DNA of 43,086 nt. Source: an uncultured Lewinella sp. GTDB taxonomy: Bacteria; Bacteroidota; Bacteroidia; Chitinophagales; Saprospiraceae. The notes under the pieces are model-generated. The model had not been told where the DNA came from and did no database searches. It saw only the letters and a list, made by a program, of their open reading frames with translations. The DNA is taken from contig CAJXMP010000004.1 of the NCBI GenBank assembly GCA_913056515.1, positions 1 to 43,086 on the forward strand, written 5' to 3'. Below, piece after piece: positions 1 through 8,979 of the stretch. Position numbers and translations under genes: made by a program. Positions within the stretch are counted from its first letter, which is position 1. Each line of letters opens with the position of its first letter.

Positions 1-501
1 GTCTATTTTGACTACATAATCATTACAATCCTCAACGTTGGCTGAAGTGGCACTGATTTGAATGGGTCCAACTAAATCATTATTGTGGTTTCCGTTTCCA
101 TCAACCATTAATCCCAAATGGTCATAAGTGGGGTCATTTCTATCGGAATTTTGCCAGGTATCAAATTCAATAGTCAGGGAAGGGTTTAAAGTATTATATC
201 CAATTGCACCCCCTGTATTTCCTATTACATTTGGATTGTTATGTAAGGTGAAAACAATACCATCTGCTCCAGAACCATCATTACAGCCAAGATTCATTGT
301 AAAATCTAGGGTAAATGACTGATTCAAATCTATAGGAGTTTGTTCCCATACAGCACCAGCACTGTTACCAACATTTTGTGTTAGGGTAAAACATGTATTT
401 GTTGCATCTGCAGTTGCAGTTCCCATTGGTTGCAACTGAGCATGCGAGTGTACGCTAATTAAAATGCAAATAGCACCTAATATTAGTTTTCTTGCCCCCA
501 T
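1..501 (-). CDS. Secreted L-type lectin domain protein, 5' part only
   Basis: The minus-strand reading frame opens at ATG 501-499 and runs 167 codons without a stop to the window edge, so the C-terminal part is missing. The first ~22 residues form a signal peptide ending HSHAQ. The rest looks like a bacterial/legume-type L-lectin sandwich: ADGIVFTLHN, then TIEFDTWQN with the acidic/Asn residues typical of the Ca/Mn-carbohydrate site, then DHLGLMVDGNGNH. In Bacteroidota such domains usually sit at the N-terminus of large cell-surface or type 9-secreted adhesins, so more domains probably follow outside the window; that is inference. No promoter box is clear upstream. Confidence 0.7.
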   Translation of the reverse strand, partial: MGARKLILGAICILISVHSHAQLQPMGTATADATNTCFTLTQNVGNSAGAVWEQTPIDLNQSFTLDFTMNLGCNDGSGADGIVFTLHNNPNVIGNTGGAIGYNTLNPSLTIEFDTWQNSDRNDPTYDHLGLMVDGNGNHNNDLVGPIQISATSANVEDCNDYVVKID

Positions 502-670
502 AGTTTTTAAATTCTTCGGTATACGCTTTAATAGAATTCTATCCTATAAGGTAAGCAATAGTTTTTTATTTATTCTGAATTAAAGTTATAGAGCCTGTTT
601 CTACCTTTTTTTGGTTGTCTTGGAACAAAATTTTAGCTGACCTGCTGAAAATTACTGATTAATAATTTAT

Positions 671-3133
671 TTATTTCTTATTCTCCAGATAAACCCCAGT
701 TCCTAATCCTACAACAATTAGACAAGAAAATATCAGTGCCACCGTCTCACCAGTGTAATATGCTTTTGGATGAAAAACCATTTTAAGTTCTTGATGCTGT
801 CCTGCCGGTAATTTCAGTCCTCTTAAAATGAAGTTTACTTGGGTGAAATCTTCAAATGGTTCTCCATTCAGATACACCTTCCAACCTTTTGAAGGTGGAT
901 AATATACTTCTGAGAAAACGGCAAATTGATCAGTAGAAGCTGAGTACTCATACACTAATTCATCTGGATGATAACTGGTCAGTTTAATAGAGCGTTGTGC
1001 ATCTGGACTAGGTTGCCAATTTTCAATGCCCGCTGCATTTTTAGATTGCACAACAACCTCTTTCCCAGGATCCAAGTTAGCTAATGCGGCCATTTCCTCA
1101 TCTCCGTTAGCTACGGTATTGATTTGGTCTACAAACCAAGCATTACCCAGTGCGAAAGGATTCATACTTGCTTGCTCATTATCTTGAATAATATATTTGG
1201 CATTAAACATGCCATATAGCGGCAGGCTATTCTGCACATCATTCAGATAATATTCAGTCATCTCTTGAAACTTCATCATCTTGGCTGCATGATATCCACC
1301 CATAGAATGGTGGAAATAGGAGGCGGCAGAGTTTGCAAAAGGTGAAGACCTTAAATCCAATACTCTGAAATGTGGATCCGTATCGGAAAGTATCTTTTGA
1401 TCTACTGGCTTAGGCGTGGAGAATTGGCTACTAATGTTGGATTTCAATTGGAAATCGCTTTCGTCAATTGCTCTCGATCCTACACCAATAATATCAACTC
1501 CAGCTAAAAAGGCAATGGCTAATCCTACATATAGTGAATTCCAAGTTTTCTTTCTAAGGCTAAAGAACATGATCCCAAAAACACTACCCACTAATAGGAA
1601 ACTTCGCATCGCATCACTTGTAATCAATGCTTTTCTATCGGCAATTAAAGCGTCTTCAATAGCTTTAGTTGACCCTGCACCTATAGCTTGATTCAGTTGA
1701 GATTTAATATTAGTATTCAATCCTGTTGGATCACTTAAGAAAATAGCACCCAAAAGGAAAGTTAGAATCACTCCTCCTGCTATGTATAGCGCTTTTTGCT
1801 TTTCTTGTTTGCTATATTTTTCGGTAAAAAAGTCTTTCAATGTCCATGCAGCCAAGATGAGCAAAACAAAAGCAGTAATGTTCAAGGCCATTGAAACTGC
1901 CCTGAACTTGTTCATCAAAGGCACATTATCGAATAAGAAGTAATTGAGTCCTTCAAAGTTTGATCCCCAACTGAGCATCATTGTGAAAAGCGCTGCAGCT
2001 GCCAACCAATACTTATTTTTATCCTTCAAAAGGGCAACACCTAATATAGCTAGGAATAAAACAATTGCACCCATATAAATAGGACCTCCAACAAAGCGCT
2101 GTTTACCCCAATATTGAGCAGTGACACCACGTAATTGCTCTGCAAGTTGAGGATTCCTAAGACTTCTCAATACTTTATAACTCTCTGAATCCTTGTCATT
2201 GTAAAATAATTCTGAAGAACTACTTCCTATGTAATCAGGAATCAAAAATGTCATAGACTCATTGATACCCATACTGAAATCAAAAGCATAGCTTTTAGAT
2301 AGGCCATCTTCTCCAGCTACTGATCCAGAGGAGTTCTGTTTGGAAGTCAATTCTGATTTACCTCTTATACTTTCTTCTGCATATTCTTTAGTCGTCCAAA
2401 TTTTGCCCAAATTAGCTCCTAGGGCCATAATGCCAGCCAAAAAGATTACACCTGTTTGCTTTGCAAATGCAGGTAGTTCTTTTTGCTTGATAGCATCAGC
2501 AAGGTATACGGCACCTATAAACAGGCAAACAATTAGGAAGTAAAAGCTGATCTGAAAGTGGTTGGCAAAAAGTTGTAAGCCTAAGAAAAGAGCAGTCATG
2601 CTTCCTCCCAACAACAATTTACCCCGATAGGTCAGGAGTATTCCGGCTAAACTTGGCGCTAGATAAGCTATAGCAATCAATTTTGTAGAGTGCCCCGCTT
2701 GATACAGATCCATATAGTTAGATGTAAATCCGAATCCTGCCGCCAAGCAAATACTGAGTCGCCAATCTAGACCAATAGTGATGAGGAGTAAGTACATACC
2801 TGCCATCAATAATAGGAGGGAGGTGATGGGTGGCTTAGCTCCGTTACCAAATAGGAAGGCCCGGTAAATATGATTCAATAAACTCTTAGACTTATAATTG
2901 ATCTGATAACTCGGCATTCCACCAAAGACTCCATTAGTCCATAGGGGCCATTCACCTTTTTCTCTATCATATTTTTTGATCTCCCCAGCATTTCCTTCGG
3001 CCTGTATATTATCCGATTGAAAGAGTTCCTTGGCAGGACTCTCAATAGTTGGCTTAAATGTAAGTATAGCAATCACTGCGAAAACTGCAACGGCAAGCAA
3101 GTGAGGTAGTACGTTCTTCTTAAAATAGTCCAT
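671..3133 (-). CDS. YfhO-family multi-pass membrane protein
   Basis: An 820-residue integral membrane protein with about a dozen hydrophobic segments, one near residues 8-26 and a last one at the C-terminus (about 795-815). A large hydrophilic periplasmic-type domain covers about residues 570-790. The N-terminal stretch with LFQSDNIQAEGNAGEI and the WTNGVFGGMPSYQI motif is typical of Bacteroidota YfhO proteins. YfhO relatives belong to the GT-C glycosyltransferase superfamily and in Gram-positives glycosylate lipoteichoic acid; the substrate here is unknown. It is divergent from the GT2 gene; a TATATTTTG box on the minus strand (3174-3166) is a candidate -7 element. No terminator was seen after the stop. 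Confidence 0.8.
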   Translation of the reverse strand: MDYFKKNVLPHLLAVAVFAVIAILTFKPTIESPAKELFQSDNIQAEGNAGEIKKYDREKGEWPLWTNGVFGGMPSYQINYKSKSLLNHIYRAFLFGNGAKPPITSLLLLMAGMYLLLITIGLDWRLSICLAAGFGFTSNYMDLYQAGHSTKLIAIAYLAPSLAGILLTYRGKLLLGGSMTALFLGLQLFANHFQISFYFLIVCLFIGAVYLADAIKQKELPAFAKQTGVIFLAGIMALGANLGKIWTTKEYAEESIRGKSELTSKQNSSGSVAGEDGLSKSYAFDFSMGINESMTFLIPDYIGSSSSELFYNDKDSESYKVLRSLRNPQLAEQLRGVTAQYWGKQRFVGGPIYMGAIVLFLAILGVALLKDKNKYWLAAAALFTMMLSWGSNFEGLNYFLFDNVPLMNKFRAVSMALNITAFVLLILAAWTLKDFFTEKYSKQEKQKALYIAGGVILTFLLGAIFLSDPTGLNTNIKSQLNQAIGAGSTKAIEDALIADRKALITSDAMRSFLLVGSVFGIMFFSLRKKTWNSLYVGLAIAFLAGVDIIGVGSRAIDESDFQLKSNISSQFSTPKPVDQKILSDTDPHFRVLDLRSSPFANSAASYFHHSMGGYHAAKMMKFQEMTEYYLNDVQNSLPLYGMFNAKYIIQDNEQASMNPFALGNAWFVDQINTVANGDEEMAALANLDPGKEVVVQSKNAAGIENWQPSPDAQRSIKLTSYHPDELVYEYSASTDQFAVFSEVYYPPSKGWKVYLNGEPFEDFTQVNFILRGLKLPAGQHQELKMVFHPKAYYTGETVALIFSCLIVVGLGTGVYLENKK

Positions 3134-3244
3134 ATCTAATGAAGCTTGAATGTCTTAATGGTTGGCAAAATATACTTAATCGACAAAACACAAAGGATAA
3201 ATACAGGGATATATTTTCAAAAAAAATGCTTTAGCTTAGCACTT

Positions 3245-4018
3245 ATGCAAGAAAAGGAGATCAAACTGAGCATAATAACCGTTTGCTTCAATGCCTTAGA
3301 TTTGTTGAAAGGCACGGTGGAATCTGTGGCAAAACAAAAATGCCCTGGAGTAGAATATATCGTGATAGATGGTGCTTCCAGTGATGGGACTGTAGCTTAC
3401 CTTGAATCAAACCCAACCATTGATCGATTTATTTCAGAGCCCGATGGAGGATTGTATGATGCCATGAATAAAGGTATGGAGTTTGCAGATGGGCAAATGA
3501 TTTGGTTTATGAATGCAGGAGATACCATTTATGGTACGGATACTCTTCCCAAATTAATTCAAACGATACATCCAGATACGGATATCATTTATGGGGAAGT
3601 TATGTTAGTCAATGAAATAAGAAAAGCCTTAGGTACCCGGTCTGAATTAACTACTCAAAAATTACCCCAAAACTTATCTTGGACATCCATGCGTTGGGGA
3701 ATGGTTGTTTGTCATCAAGGTATTTTGGTTCGCAAAAGTCTGGCTCCTAAATACGATTTCAGCTATGGATTAGTAGCAGATATTGATTGGGTTATCAAGT
3801 GTTTAAAGGCAAGTACTACCATTCAAAAAACAGATTTTATTCTGGCGAATTACTTGCAAGGGGGCTTGTCGAAAACCTACTTTAAACGATCCATGCAAAG
3901 CAGATTCAAAGTCTTGGCTACGCATTTCGGACTTGTCCAAACTGCTATTGCGCACATCTGGATTATTATTCGGGCAGGACTATTCAGCATTCAACGAATC
4001 GGAAAGGAACGCTATTAA
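3245..4018 (+). CDS. Glycosyltransferase family 2
   Basis: A 257-residue GT-A fold glycosyltransferase. I chose ATG 3245 (MQEKEIKLSIITV) rather than ATG 3146, because the extra 33 codons are not family-like and overlap the upstream promoter area. Motifs: LSIITVCFNA at the N-terminal nucleotide-binding strand, EYIVIDGASSDGT, then PDGGLYDAMNKGM and WFMNAGD (DxD-like position). This pattern is typical of sugar transferases acting on lipid-linked or surface glycans. Its 3' end overlaps the convergent gpsA stop by 4 bases (4015-4018). The exact donor and acceptor cannot be read from the sequence. Confidence 0.85.
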   Translation: MQEKEIKLSIITVCFNALDLLKGTVESVAKQKCPGVEYIVIDGASSDGTVAYLESNPTIDRFISEPDGGLYDAMNKGMEFADGQMIWFMNAGDTIYGTDTLPKLIQTIHPDTDIIYGEVMLVNEIRKALGTRSELTTQKLPQNLSWTSMRWGMVVCHQGILVRKSLAPKYDFSYGLVADIDWVIKCLKASTTIQKTDFILANYLQGGLSKTYFKRSMQSRFKVLATHFGLVQTAIAHIWIIIRAGLFSIQRIGKERY

Positions 4019-5046
4019 ATAAAATCTACATCGGTGTAGTTCGGGAATTTCATCAGAAACTTGATAGCTGAATCAATAGGGTAGTCCTTATAAAGTACCT
4101 TGTAAATGGTACTAAAAATAGGCAAGGTAATGCCTAGTGACTTGCTCAATCCTTCCACTATCCAGGCGGTACGATAGCCCTCAGCTAATTCATCCGTTTC
4201 ATCTAGAATTTCTGGAATAGATTTACCAGATCCTAATAGTAGGCCAAACTTATAGTTTCGACTATCTTTTGATGTTGCCGTACAGATTAGATCTCCCATA
4301 CCCGCCGTTCCAAGGAAAGCTTTTGGTGTGCTTCCTAATTTTTGACCTAATGCTATCATGTCAACCATTCCTCGATTGATCAATACTGCTTCAATATTTT
4401 TGCCTAACTCTTTTCCCTTTAAAATGCCTGCTCCAATGGCAATTACATTTTTCAGAGCACCTGCAATTTCAGCTCCCACCATTTCATAAGAACCGAACAC
4501 GGCAAAGTATTCCGAGGATAAGGCTTTGATTCCAGCTGAGATAACTTCATCGAAATCAGAAAATATAACAGAAGCAGTAGGCTTACCGACCATGATCTCT
4601 TTCGCTAAATTCGGTCCAGACAGCACTCCAATACGAATTACAGAAGATTCTTGTTTGATGACATCACTGATCAAATGAAAATCTGATCGATTAATGTTTA
4701 GTTCTGTATTCCCATCTAATTCAAAATTAGTATCAAAGCCTTTGGTACAGTGTATTAGAAAATGCTCGGGACTAAGATAGGGGGCAAATGCCTTCATCAT
4801 CTCCCTAAAATTAGCTGATGGAACAGCCAGAAAGATGAGTTTACACGATTGAGCTAATTCCTCTAGGGAATCAATAGCCTTTATATTAGGTGAAAGCTTG
4901 TAGCCTAAATGACTATGTGTAGTGTTGATTTCCTCAATCACAGACGTATGCCTACTGTATAGAAGTATATCGCTGTTATGTGCAGCAAGGGAAGCAATCG
5001 CTGTTCCAAAACTTCCAGATCCTAATACACCTATTGAATACTTCAT
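4015..5046 (-). CDS. gpsA: Glycerol-3-phosphate dehydrogenase [NAD(P)+]
   Basis: A 343-residue cytosolic enzyme reducing dihydroxyacetone phosphate to sn-glycerol 3-phosphate, the backbone for phospholipids. The N-terminal Rossmann motif GSGSFGTA lies at residues 8-15. Other family blocks are LIFLAVPSANFRE, HCTKGFD, VLSGPNLAKEI with the catalytic lysine block further on (GALKNVIAIGAGI), and TAGMGDLICTATS. Length matches the family (about 330-340). It is a single gene on the minus strand, converging with the GT2 gene and divergent from the alpha/beta hydrolase. The same window encodes cdsA, the next committed phospholipid step, but far away. Confidence 0.95.
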   Translation of the reverse strand: MKYSIGVLGSGSFGTAIASLAAHNSDILLYSRHTSVIEEINTTHSHLGYKLSPNIKAIDSLEELAQSCKLIFLAVPSANFREMMKAFAPYLSPEHFLIHCTKGFDTNFELDGNTELNINRSDFHLISDVIKQESSVIRIGVLSGPNLAKEIMVGKPTASVIFSDFDEVISAGIKALSSEYFAVFGSYEMVGAEIAGALKNVIAIGAGILKGKELGKNIEAVLINRGMVDMIALGQKLGSTPKAFLGTAGMGDLICTATSKDSRNYKFGLLLGSGKSIPEILDETDELAEGYRTAWIVEGLSKSLGITLPIFSTIYKVLYKDYPIDSAIKFLMKFPNYTDVDFI

Positions 5047-5164
5047 AATTATTTAATGCCAGACGACCAATTTTGGATTTGATGTGTTAGCTTAAGCAAA
5101 TACAATAATACTACAATTCACTCTTCCGTTAAATGGTCAAACGAATTAATTGCAAATTTACAAA

Positions 5165-6169
5165 ATGAAAACATCTATGTGCAGCTTGGGTTTAGTACTT
5201 TTCTTGACTATAGGTCAAATACAAGCTGTGTGGAGCCAAGCGCAGGGATACCCTTTTGTTGCAGTTTCTTCTATTACAGACATAGATTATACCATTCCAG
5301 ATGCAGCAATAGAAGTAATTGATGTATCTAAAAAGGCAACTGGTTATTGGATGTACAAGGCAAAGGGCCAAAAAGTTTCTTCCGATAAAGTAGTGGTTTT
5401 CTTACATGGATACGGGGGGTATAATCCAATGATTTATGGACATTGGATACGACACTTGGTACAACAACAATATGTTGTCATCTTTCCAAGGTACCAATAC
5501 AATGTATTCTTTCCTCGTCCAAACAAGTTTGCTGAAAATGCTGCCGAAGGTATAAGAACAGCATTAAAGGACCTGAAAGAAATGGAAGGTATACATTCAG
5601 TCGATCAGGTTTTTTATGTGGGGCATTCTTATGGAGGCACCATCCTTTCGGAATATATGGTTCATTTTGCTTCATTTGACATTCCTAAGCCAACAGTTGC
5701 TTTACTCTGCGCACCTGGAACCTCTCGACTTTCAGGAGGAAGATTGGAGACTTATGCAGCCATTGATCCTACTATAAAAATGGTCATTGTAGAAGAGTTT
5801 AGTGATTGGGTAGTTGGAAATGAATTCTCCAGAAAGGTATTTAAGGAATCACCAGAGGACATGCAAAAGGCTTTAGTGGTAGATATCCCTCAAGTTTTAG
5901 AAGATGCCTACTACCAAGCACATCACAATGAATGCTACAGTGTCGATTTAAGCTTTGATTCAGGATTGAGAAACTATACAGCTAGTAAATCATTGGAAGT
6001 CGGAGAAGTTAATGAATTAGATTACAACCTATACTGGCGGATTTTTGACCTATTATGTGCAAATAATCAGCATGCTGACCATATACTTTTTGATACCAAT
6101 GCTTTTGACCTTTGTCCAGGTCCTAACTCAACATTAGATGCATTACATGTACAACACCTTATTGATTAG
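5165..6169 (+). CDS. Exported alpha/beta hydrolase
   Basis: A 334-residue protein from ATG 5165; an in-frame ATG at 5150 would add five residues before the signal peptide. The signal peptide covers about residues 1-26 (hydrophobic LGLVLFLTIG, then SQAQ). The mature part shows the alpha/beta-hydrolase oxyanion strand VVVFLHGYGGYNP and the nucleophile elbow GHSYGG with Ser155. A late HADHILFD block contains the likely catalytic His region. The family includes esterases, lipases and peptidases; the substrate is not predictable. It is probably periplasmic or secreted. Its stop region overlaps the convergent truB end by 11 bases (6159-6169). Confidence 0.75.
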   Translation: MKTSMCSLGLVLFLTIGQIQAVWSQAQGYPFVAVSSITDIDYTIPDAAIEVIDVSKKATGYWMYKAKGQKVSSDKVVVFLHGYGGYNPMIYGHWIRHLVQQQYVVIFPRYQYNVFFPRPNKFAENAAEGIRTALKDLKEMEGIHSVDQVFYVGHSYGGTILSEYMVHFASFDIPKPTVALLCAPGTSRLSGGRLETYAAIDPTIKMVIVEEFSDWVVGNEFSRKVFKESPEDMQKALVVDIPQVLEDAYYQAHHNECYSVDLSFDSGLRNYTASKSLEVGEVNELDYNLYWRIFDLLCANNQHADHILFDTNAFDLCPGPNSTLDALHVQHLID

Positions 6170-6917
6170 AATCAGGAAGCGGAACATATTCATGCTCTAA
6201 CCAATTACAAAAGCTTTCAATTTCAAAGGCATCGTCCACTGCATATTGACCGATGTGTGTTCTTCTAAGTGCAGCTAGATGACCACCAGAATTTAAAGCT
6301 AATCCAATGTCGTTAGCAATAGATCGGATATATGTTCCTTTACTACAGGTAATTTTAAAATCCATTTCTGGAAGCTCAAATCGAGTGATCTGAAAGTCAT
6401 AGATGATAACCTTTCTGGATTTGATATCTACTTGTTGTCCTTTTCGGGCCTTTTTATACAATGGAACACCGTCTACTTTGATAGCGGAAAAAACAGGAGG
6501 AACTTGTTCAATTTCTCCCATGAATTGTTCTTGAATGACTTGCTCAACCTGCTCTAACGTAATATGATCAAATGGATATTCTTGATCAACTTCCGTTTCT
6601 GTATCGAAAGATGCTGTACTACCACCTAATCGAACAGTACCTGTATAGACTTTCTCCATACCTTGGTACTCATGGATGGTTTTAGTGGCTTTACCGGTAC
6701 AAATAATTAATAAACCAGTGGCTAGAGGATCTAATGTTCCTGCATGACCAACTTTTATTTTTTTGATGCCTAAAACCTTTCTTAGGCGATATCTAATCTT
6801 ATTAACAATATCAAAGGAAGTCCAATCGAGTGGTTTATCGATTAGAAGAACTTCACCAGCTTTGAAGTCCATACTCCTCTCGGGTGAGGGAGGTTGTGAA
6901 TCATCACTATTCATCAA
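6159..6917 (-). CDS. truB: tRNA pseudouridine(55) synthase
   Basis: A 252-residue enzyme that isomerises U55 in the T-loop of tRNAs. The catalytic Asp63 lies in GHAGTLDPLATGLL. Upstream is the family block LLIDKPLDWTSFDIVNK; later come PPVFSAIKVDGVPLYKKARKG and KGTYIRSIANDIG. The length is short for the family, without the full C-terminal PUA domain, which is common in Bacteroidota. Two adjacent ATGs (6917 and 6914) could start it. It is last of the minus-strand block ftsX - DUF3098 - uppP - truB, 37 bases after uppP, so it is probably co-transcribed. Confidence 0.95.
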   Translation of the reverse strand: MMNSDDSQPPSPERSMDFKAGEVLLIDKPLDWTSFDIVNKIRYRLRKVLGIKKIKVGHAGTLDPLATGLLIICTGKATKTIHEYQGMEKVYTGTVRLGGSTASFDTETEVDQEYPFDHITLEQVEQVIQEQFMGEIEQVPPVFSAIKVDGVPLYKKARKGQQVDIKSRKVIIYDFQITRFELPEMDFKITCSKGTYIRSIANDIGLALNSGGHLAALRRTHIGQYAVDDAFEIESFCNWLEHEYVPLPDSNQ

Positions 6918-6954
6918 GCAATAAATTGGTTAAAAATAAGATTTGATAATACTA

Positions 6955-7749
6955 TCAAACCGAATAAATCACTAACGCTATGATTCCTACCATTGCGCAG
7001 TAAATTGCAAAATAAACCAATTTACTTTGTTTGACAAGTCTGATCATCCAATTGCAGGCAAAAAGACCAGTGAAAAAGGCAGCAAAGAAGCCAGTTGACA
7101 AATAAAGCAATGACTGACCTTGGCTAAAAAAGCTTGGATCAAGTAAATCTTTTGCCATCTTTCCAAGTATAAGCGGTACCACCATCAAGAAGGAAAAGCG
7201 AGCGGCTTTGGATCGATCTATTTGAAGTAAAACTGAAGTAGATATAGTAGCTCCAGATCTAGAAATACCCGGTAAAATGGCTATTGCTTGGGCAATCCCA
7301 ATAATAAAGGCATCTGTCCAGCTAACTGACTTTCCAGTGGATTTAGCCTTGTCTGCTAAGAATAGTAAAAGGGCGGTAACTAAAAGCATAGCACCTATCA
7401 GTAATATATTGCCCGTAAATAGTTGGTCTAACACATCATCAAAAGCCACTCCTATAACAGCTGCTGGGATCATTGATAATATGATTTTTAGTGAAAAATG
7501 AAGTTGAGTACGATCAGAACGATCAAAAAGACCACTTAAAATTTCACCTACATCTTTTCGAAACACCACTAGGGTACTTAATGCTGTAGCAAAGTGCAAG
7601 ACTACAGTCATTTGCATATTTTCTTCTCCGAGTTGATTGTTTTTAAGTAGGGCATTGGCCAGTTCGAGGTGGCCACTGCTACTTACAGGTAAGAATTCTG
7701 TGAGACCTTGAATAATCCCAAGAATGATTGCTTCCACAAGTTTTGACAT
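6955..7749 (-). CDS. uppP: Undecaprenyl-diphosphatase
   Basis: A 264-residue integral inner-membrane phosphatase (BacA type) that dephosphorylates undecaprenyl pyrophosphate to recycle the lipid carrier of peptidoglycan and glycan synthesis. The signature GLTEFLPVSSSGHLELA near the N-terminus contains the catalytic Glu and Ser residues. The second signature PGISRSGATIS carries the essential Arg. About seven to eight hydrophobic segments follow. The gap to the DUF3098 gene is 6 bases, so translation is likely coupled in one transcript. Overexpression of family members gives bacitracin resistance (known of the family, not seen here). Confidence 0.95.
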   Translation of the reverse strand: MSKLVEAIILGIIQGLTEFLPVSSSGHLELANALLKNNQLGEENMQMTVVLHFATALSTLVVFRKDVGEILSGLFDRSDRTQLHFSLKIILSMIPAAVIGVAFDDVLDQLFTGNILLIGAMLLVTALLLFLADKAKSTGKSVSWTDAFIIGIAQAIAILPGISRSGATISTSVLLQIDRSKAARFSFLMVVPLILGKMAKDLLDPSFFSQGQSLLYLSTGFFAAFFTGLFACNWMIRLVKQSKLVYFAIYCAMVGIIALVIYSV

Positions 7750-7755
7750 GCGGGC

Positions 7756-8010
7756 TTATTTTTTGAAAATCGCATAGATTTCTACTCCTAAACCACCAAG
7801 AATTACGATTGGCGCCAGAATAGTCCTTCTAGATGAATAGATCTCATCAGCATTCCATTGGGTTGCTTCTTGAGCACCTCCAGACATTAAAAGAATGCCT
7901 AGTAAAACTAATGCACCCCCTGCTGCCATCAATAGATAATTTTGCTTATTGAATAGCATTTGTTTAGGCTCTGAAGTTTTCTTTTTAACTACAACTTTCT
8001 TTTTGCTCAT
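7756..8010 (-). CDS. DUF3098 small membrane protein
   Basis: An 84-residue protein with a Lys-rich cytoplasmic N-terminus (KKKVVVKKK) and two hydrophobic helices, at about residues 27-44 and 65-81. The second helix follows a conserved-looking EIYSSRRTILAPI stretch. The layout matches DUF3098, a Bacteroidota family of unknown function that is often located between ftsX and uppP, as it is here (6-base gaps on both sides). An accessory role for FtsX or UppP is a context-based guess only. Confidence 0.8.
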   Translation of the reverse strand: MSKKKVVVKKKTSEPKQMLFNKQNYLLMAAGGALVLLGILLMSGGAQEATQWNADEIYSSRRTILAPIVILGGLGVEIYAIFKK

Positions 8011-8016
8011 GATCTC

Positions 8017-8889
8017 TTAATTTTTATAAAGCTCATCTACCTCTGCATTCAAGTATTTTTGAACCGCTGCGTAGCTCGATACAAAACTAATAAACGGACC
8101 CACAAAAATAACAATCATTAGTAATAAAATATTATCGGAACAGAAGCCCTCCACTCCAAGTTGACTAGCAACCAGGTTTTGAACACCTAGAATTCCAGCT
8201 ATTGCTATCCCACTGCTAATGAATCCGGCGAGTAGTCCTTTTTTTAAATATGGAGCTTGGATAAATGATCTACTTGCTCCAACTAATTCCATATTTCTAA
8301 TAATAAATCGATCATTAGACATCAAAATTCTGATAGTACTGGATATAGTGAAAAAGGCAACAGCGAGGAACATAATACACAAGCCAAGTGCAATAATATT
8401 AAGTGATTGAAAATGATCCCCTAGGGTGGACCACATATTTTCTTGATAAAGCACCTCTTGTATATACGGACTTGCTTCTATTTGCGCTTTGAATAGTTGA
8501 ATGCTATCTTCAGCTAGATAAGTCGGTTGTAAATTAAAACTTATAATATTGGGTAAAGGGTTGGTCATACCCAACTGATCTAAATCTTCTCCTAACTCTT
8601 CTTCAAAAGCTTTTATGGCTTCTTCTTTAGGCATAAATTCCACAGAACCTAAGCTAACATAAGGATGATTGACTAGGAGTTCAATAGCTTCTTGATTCTG
8701 TCCTTCTGTATTACTATCTACTAATTCAACATAAAGATCAATGTTTTCTTGAGTGGAATCTAGTAGGCATCTGGTCTCAAAAAGGAGCCAAAGCGCCACG
8801 CCAGTTACGAGTAAAATAAGACCACCTAAAGTGGCTGATCTTGCAATACCAGACTTACGTTTTATGTTTCTTTTGCTTCTTGAACTCAT
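8017..8889 (-). CDS. ftsX: FtsX-family cell division permease
   Basis: A 290-residue membrane protein with one N-terminal helix (about residues 18-38), a periplasmic domain of roughly 120 residues and three C-terminal helices. The GASRSFIQAPYLKKGL block before the last helices is typical of FtsX. FtsX pairs with the ATPase FtsE to regulate septal peptidoglycan hydrolases; no ftsE lies in this window. I chose ATG 8889 (MSSRSKRNIKRK). The longer frame from 8964 would translate the lepB terminator hairpin at 8922-8950, and ATG 8910 is the only other candidate. It heads the block with DUF3098, uppP and truB. Confidence 0.85.
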   Translation of the reverse strand: MSSRSKRNIKRKSGIARSATLGGLILLVTGVALWLLFETRCLLDSTQENIDLYVELVDSNTEGQNQEAIELLVNHPYVSLGSVEFMPKEEAIKAFEEELGEDLDQLGMTNPLPNIISFNLQPTYLAEDSIQLFKAQIEASPYIQEVLYQENMWSTLGDHFQSLNIIALGLCIMFLAVAFFTISSTIRILMSNDRFIIRNMELVGASRSFIQAPYLKKGLLAGFISSGIAIAGILGVQNLVASQLGVEGFCSDNILLLMIVIFVGPFISFVSSYAAVQKYLNAEVDELYKN

Positions 8890-8921
8890 TTGAATGTACT
8901 TGGTCTGCATAAAAATAAAAA

Positions 8922-8950
8922 AGATGCTGTAAATACACTTTACAGCATCT
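8922..8950 (-). terminator. Intrinsic terminator after lepB
   Basis: Perfect 12-base inverted repeat: AGATGCTGTAAA at 8922-8933 and its complement at 8939-8950, with a 5-base loop. On the minus strand it is followed by a U-rich tract (A-rich on plus, 8911-8921). It lies 29 bases past the lepB stop and before the ftsX start, so it separates the two units. Confidence 0.85.
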
Positions 8951-8979
8951 CTTTTTATATGCAATTGGTTGAAATGTTT

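Noticed and set aside
3146-3244. Longer glycosyltransferase start at ATG 3146
   Set aside because: The extra 33 residues do not resemble family N-termini and cover the probable promoter area of both divergent genes.
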